Assembly (NCBI RefSeq): GCF_016808095.1
Contig: NC_068970.1
Span: 45,667,630 to 45,731,629, forward strand
Source of the DNA: Vigna angularis
Lineage: Eukaryota; Streptophyta; Magnoliopsida; Fabales; Fabaceae
Direction of reading: 5' to 3'
Length of the DNA: 64,000 bases
Positions 58,906-64,000 of the stretch are shown one piece after another. The notes beneath the pieces were generated by a model. The model worked only from the letters and a program-made list of their open reading frames with translations. It was not told where the DNA came from and searched no databases. How positions within the stretch are numbered: position 1 is the stretch's first letter; each line of letters begins with the position of its first letter. The translations under genes were made by a program, and so were the position numbers.

Positions 58906-59654
58906 TTAGTATATATGGGTTTAGTATATAAGTTATTAATATGTCAACCTCTTTAATCATCTTTTGCTCAAAATTAACGAGTTATGCAAAGATAAAAAAA
59001 GAAAGAAAACTATTCTCCTTTATCTCATTTTATTTGTGAAGATTTTTTAACAAAAACAAAAAAGTTTTAATCTAGTATGAATAATCCATACATTTCAGTG
59101 TGTATTAATTTGTGAGAAATTTTTTTTTAAGTATATATATTTTAGCCAAAAGCGTTAAAGTGACTTATAGTTAAAAAAATCTAAATTATTTGACTGCAAC
59201 TATAAATGGAACTTCTTTTCCACGTTATATAATGGTTTCTATATATAAACTCTTAAAATCAACTTTCTTAATTATTTTTTGCGATAAGGCTTTGTAGAAC
59301 AGTAAATTGGTCATAGAGTTAATACTTTTTTATCTCTTAGTGTTATCTCATGTCTCATTATAATTACAAATTTGGTATAAATAACAGTCATCTTTTCCAA
59401 CTTAAAATTTTAAGATAAAGAACTTATATGATGTTTTCCTTAAATAGTATTAAATTTTCTCAATTTTATTTAACATGAAAATTTCAGCTCTTAATATTAA
59501 GCTAATTCTTCCGAAATAAGTTTTTTCCCTCTCTTTCTTCTGTGTGTCTTTTCTTAATCTATAAGCAATGTGAATGACAGAACATTTTATAAGTTTGGGC
59601 TGCAAAGGTAGGATCGATCCAATGGTGGTTATTTGGGCTTACTAAGTAGCAAGA

Positions 59655-60290
59655 TAGAGGCGCTTCTCACTATTTTCTTCCTGCACCCTCCAACTTTATT
59701 TAATGTCCCATTTTACCCTTTAGTTTTTTTGTTTTTAAAAATAATTTATAGGAAAATTAATTATATTCTTGTTAAATGCAGAAAGAAGCGCCCAAGGTAG
59801 AGAAGAGAATAAGCAGGCAGTTTCTTCCTCATATGTATCTCCCCGCAGTACCTTCAAATTAAAGAAACTTTCCATATATTCTTCTTTAATTGGATAATCC
59901 AAGAATAGAAAGTCACTGCAGAATATATAATTTGAAAACTTAAAATTATACGATTTAAAGGTCATTTATAAATTTTAGATATTTTAAAGATCGTCTTTTT
60001 TTTCCCAATGAAATGATTTTTTGAATTGTGCAATTCAAAAATGAAAAATAATTTCCAATTTATTGAAAAATAAAAGATAGCTTTCAAATTATGTAATTTA
60101 AAAACTAAAAATAGCTAAGAATAGCTTCAATCCGGAAGTATTTTGCTGAAAAAATAATTGCTTCCGGATTATATAATCTTAAAAATATATTTTTTTACCT
60201 TGGGATTCTATAATCTGAAAAGGAAAAAATTATAGTTAACATGGAGGTGCAGGGAAAAATATATGGAAATGCAGAAAGAAGCTGCCGAAT
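59655..60290. mobile_element. Possible MITE-like inverted-repeat element
   Basis: GCGCTTCTC...CTTCCTGCACCCTCCA at about 59660 is roughly the inverse of TGGAGGTGCAGGGAAAAA...GCAGAAAGAAGC at 60244-60287. A further GCAGAAAGAAGCGCCC lies at 59779, and inverted TCCGGAAG/CTTCCGGA pairs occur at 60130-60170. The two copies A and B flank it. Ends and target duplication are not firm. Confidence 0.3.
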
Positions 60291-60399
60291 ATAGTCTGTG
60301 TAATGTCCACATATACTCTGTACTTAGCGTGCAGTTTGACTAGATTCATTAGCTCACTGTATTTGACCAAGCTGATCACTCCCAATTCAAATTACTTTG

Positions 60400-63300
60400 A
60401 TAATAATAAATATTACTTTGATATTCGCGAATTTGGGTGGGTAAGCCATCACATTTTAAAAACATGTATAGCTAAAAAGTTCACTTAATCATTCGCTTGA
60501 AATACCTTAATCACAAACAACAATATATTTAAAAGACAAATCAGATAAAAGGAAATCCAAGTACATCATATATGTTATTTAGAGCATAAAAGTTTTACAA
60601 GATATGAGTTGTTGATAAAAAGGAAAGGCATAAAAGTTTGGGTCTCTAGGTCATTAGAAAAATTTAACACAAACAAACACCAAACACAAAGTACGAAAAC
60701 ACAGACATCAGAACATCATTCGCCCTCTTGCCAACCTGCTCTCCCGACACAGCTTAAAACCAAACAAAACCAGAAAACACAGACGAGGAAGAGTCAGATT
60801 TGTTGTAATATAAGCCAGAGACAAGAAAGATATAAACAGGTGACATTTACGTGCAAAGAATGGTTGCAAAACAATTTTCAAGACAACTCTCATACAATAG
60901 TAAAATTATGTAAGGAGTCAAACTAAGTCGTACATATAGAGTTCAGATATCAATGAATATTGTGCCTAAAAACAATCATAAAAAATAGAACAAGGTCTCA
61001 TAGCATCAAAAGTTGTGAGAAGCTACAAAATCTAGCTGCCCAGGGAATTCAAGTTTGCATCACTTACACATGTAAAGTGTTAGCAAAGCGATCCATGAAA
61101 GTCAGTGAGAAAAGCACCGATAACTCTCATACCAATATACAGCTCTGGGGTCTCCTACTGTTTCGAAATAGGTTGTCATTAATTGTTATTATTAGAAGAA
61201 CTGTGATCAACTGGTGATAAAGAAGTATTAAAATCTAATGTAACTAGCTTTTGTGGAAATAGATAGCACATGAAGTTCTTTTGTAGGACTAGAATCTGTG
61301 AGTGACACAAATGAGAAGCTAAAATTACAATACATTTGTATTTACATACATACATACATTTTTACATATATATAATCTAATAAAAAAAGAATATCATAAT
61401 CATGAGCCTCATGGATTTTACAGCATATACCAAAACTCGTGGTACTTACTACAAAAGAGTCCGTGATATTTGATTGAGAACACTCCTTTCCCCGTACAGA
61501 CACATTATTTAAGAAACAATAACGTTAAATCATTTTGTCATATATGATCAAAATAAAATATTCATGTCAGTGTGCCATTTCATCCCTTTTATTGTCAATT
61601 TAACATGAAACAACAGTTGACTTTTTATTTTCAAATTTTAAACAGCATATAGAATTAGTTTATAAAGAAATTGTCAGTGGAAATTTGAGAAATTGAAAAA
61701 AATAAAAAAAGTAAAGAGTATATTTAAGCCTAACATTAATTTGCGGATAACAAATTCCAGTCTCGTTATTATATAATTGATGTGATATAAAGCTAAAACA
61801 ATAATTAATTTTATATTTTAAAACACAAAAGTAAAAAACCTTTATAAAAGCTAAAACTAAAGTCTACTCATTTAAAAAGGAAAAAAATAACTTATTTAAC
61901 CTATACTTTTCTTACACACAGATATTTTTACATCAATGTCTCCTTACAAGAGCTGAAAGTTGTGCTGCATGGTTTGTTTAATATCAACCTCGAATTTTGT
62001 GATAGGTTAATCGTACCAATATAATCCAACTTACAAAAAGGTAAATTAAAAAATTACTGAAACCAACAAAGATGCCGCTAGATGCCCTTCACAAACTCTA
62101 TTGCAAGAAACTTATTTAACGGAGCATGCACCTACATATAAACACAACAAAATACCTCTATAACAGAAACATATACATAACTATGAAGACTTCACTCACA
62201 TTTTTGTCTTCTCACTTTCACTTTAAAACAATTATATTTTACTAATTATTTTAATTTTACTCTTTTAATACAAATACCTGAAAATCATAAAATAGCATAT
62301 GAAGTAAAAGTAGATTGCGACCTTATTTTTCAACGAACCACTGTTTTCTATCAAAGAATGTCTGACGCCCGTTTGAATGAAAATATTCAATTAAAAGACA
62401 ACACTACAATAGTGCCTAATTAAAAAATTTCCTTTCTTAGCTAAAACTTCATATTTAGTATAACATGTGTTCGTAGTATTTCATATTAACATTTCCTTTA
62501 AATATTTCTCATTTTTTGTTTTGTCTTCATTTTCATAACATTAGGTTTTTGTCTTTCATGCTATCTTAACAGATATTGATAATGCTAATAAGACCTAATT
62601 CACGCTGACCTAGTCTTCCTCCCCATCTCAAAGGTTGGTCAAATAAGCACGGAAAATAAGGGAACCAATGATCCTTTGTAGGCTAGACAAAGAGTAAAAG
62701 CTTGAGGATTTTTATTTTATTTTTTTTTATAATTTCTCTTGTCATTGAAAATCAGACATGAATCCCAGAAAACTTAATACAAAAGTTAAAAGATTCATTA
62801 TCATGTACACATTGAGTCGTAAAACACTAAGGAAGTGCTTCTTACCTCACTGTGGTCATAGGTTACTTTCAACCGATATTAATCACGGAACCTTCGAAAT
62901 TCTGGGATCCAGTTCCATGGTTGATGAAGGATCCACAAGTAGTGCAATAGATCTCACTGCTTGTGGTGTTTGATCCAGAATATGATGTGGTCTCCGATTC
63001 CACTTTAACACCGTTTATCTTTGAATTCTCGAACTTTTGGCCAGCTCCAACGTGGTAAACCACTTCACCAGACCCATTTCTGCTTAGAACACATGAACAT
63101 GAGTCGCTTTTAATCTGTGAATCTTGGAAATTTTGTTGCCCTGATCCGTAGTTCTTGAAGGAAGGTTCTCTCGAAGGAGTGGCACTTGAAGTGGGACCTT
63201 TCCCCTTGGCCTTAGGGTTTCTAGTTTCTTCCATGGCTATGGGATTACAGCGTTGATGATCTTTGCAATCTCACTTTCCCTCACTGATACACAAGATAAT

Positions 63301-64000
63301 TAAGAAGACTAAAAGGTTAAACAAAAATAATTTACGCCTAGTCAACTTTTGTAATTGGATATAGGTTATAATTTCCTTTCCTCTTGCGTTTTGAATGATT
63401 CCCCGCTTGGGTTCTTTATTATTTAAAATTGTTATCATAAGACGACTTTGACGAGGTTAACAAAAAGGGTAACAACTTGTAAAGATTTAAAAACAAATAG
63501 AATGAGCAATCTTTCATAAATTAGGATTTGTTTAAACATAAATTGATCTGTAAAAGTTAATTTTTCATAAAAATGAAAAAAAAATGTCATAGAAACAATG
63601 ACAGAGGGTTTCACCCATGAAAATACATCATAGATATATAAATGGTGTGTTTAGTATACTCAATGAATTAAATTATTAATATGTCAACCTCTTTAATCAT
63701 CCTTTGCTGCTAATTAGCGACTTCTCCAAAGATAACAAATTCTTCTCATTTATCTCATTATTTGTGAAATTTTCCTTCGAGACAAAAAAGTTTAAATAAT
63801 ATAATTAATGAAGGAATAATCAATGAATTGTAGTGTGTGTTAATTTGTGATAAAAAAAATTAAAAATATATGTTTTAGCCAAAAGTGGAAAGTGACTTCA
63901 GTTAAAAACATTCAAATTATACTGTTACTATAAAAGGAACTTCTTTTCCATGCTATATGCTGTAAAAGTTAATCAACTTTCTTAATAATAGTTTGGGAGG
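60400..64000. repeat. Segmental duplication copy B (contains gene 4), continues past the window
   Basis: Homologous to 55450-59290 as described there. Similarity still holds at 63960 (GGAACTTCTTTTCCAYG), so the copy probably extends beyond 64000. Copy B lacks the 640-bp insertion but has extra sequence between about 60900 and 61400. Confidence 0.8.
62869..63234 (-). CDS. Gene 4: small repeat-motif protein with paired cysteines
   Basis: A 121-codon single exon starting MEETRNPKAKGKGPTSSATP. I do not recognise the function. Motif units: SFKNYGSGQQNFQDSQI (about residue 25), VYHVGAGQKFENSKINGV (about 58) and SFINHGTGSQNFEGSVI (about 102), with cysteine pairs SCSC and CTTC at the same places as in gene 3. 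The N-terminal 20 residues are basic and differ from gene 3, while the motif regions are much better conserved, which suggests selection on the motifs. No membrane segment or signal peptide. The stop TGA (62869-62871) is followed by the same donor-like GTGAGGTAAGAAGCACTTCC as gene 3. Confidence 0.75.
   Translation of the reverse strand: MEETRNPKAKGKGPTSSATPSREPSFKNYGSGQQNFQDSQIKSDSCSCVLSRNGSGEVVYHVGAGQKFENSKINGVKVESETTSYSGSNTTSSEIYCTTCGSFINHGTGSQNFEGSVINIG

Larger units (their letters stand above)
55450..59290. repeat. Segmental duplication copy A (contains gene 3)
   Basis: Long stretches match copy B at 60400-64000 in the same order: the GCGAATTTGGGTGRGTAARC start, GATATGAGTTGTTGATAAAA, ATGATCCTCATGGATT...TACAGCATATACC, the gene itself, GAGAGGGTTTCACCC, and TTATTAATATGTCAACCTCT. 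Offsets range from about 4.74 to 5.35 kb because of indels. Confidence 0.8.

Overview
This is nuclear DNA of a flowering plant, most likely a legume (phaseoloid, Vigna/Phaseolus-like). It is AT-rich and gene-poor, host genes are split by GT-AG introns, transposons are nested, and several repeats are of types I know from legume genomes. No bacterial, plasmid or phage features are present. The species call is inference.

Host genes. I can support four protein-coding genes, and they appear to be paralogs of one small unrecognised family: gene 1 (11252-13455, +, three exons, with a membrane segment), gene 2 (41505-41963, +), gene 3 (57597-57968, -) and gene 4 (62869-63234, -). Each carries three to five copies of a motif close to [S/D]-[FY]-x-N-x-G-x-G-x-Q-x-[FY]-x-x-x-x-[IVL]. 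Genes 3 and 4 lie in a tandem segmental duplication (about 55.45-59.3 kb and 60.4-64 kb). The only other host-derived coding pieces are broken: a pectin-methyltransferase-type (PMT) pseudogene near 9.4-9.8 kb, and fragments of a polyamine transporter and a NAC transcription factor captured inside a CACTA transposon (16.8-18.6 kb).

Mobile DNA. 1-2740 is the end of a CACTA element with a second CACTA element nested in it. 5649-7891 is a PIF/Harbinger-like element with TTA target duplications. 16796-18633 is a gene-capturing CACTA element. A Harbinger-like remnant from about 19157 was the target of a 20.5-kb LTR retrotransposon (20293-40839). That element has near-identical LTRs of 3.8-4.0 kb, a 5-bp target duplication CTACC, a tRNA-Arg-type primer site, relics of Ogre/Tat ORF1 and gag, and no recognisable pol. 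It is a young, non-autonomous Ogre-like element. 47513-48621 is a short CACTA-like element, and 49.2-53.4 kb holds Copia-type debris with a MULE transposase fragment.

Most unusual content. (1) On the antisense strand inside the LTR element (about 30680 to 29120) is a gene-like unit with a TATA box, GT-AG splice sites, a WUSCHEL-type (WOX) homeodomain exon and a phase-compatible exon containing a WUS-box-like LNLFPV motif. (2) The four-gene repeat-motif family above. (3) Several tandem arrays in the LTR element whose units can form hairpins, with variants that keep pairing through G-U wobble, and a CGTTCGTCC array whose expansion accounts for the length difference between the two LTRs.
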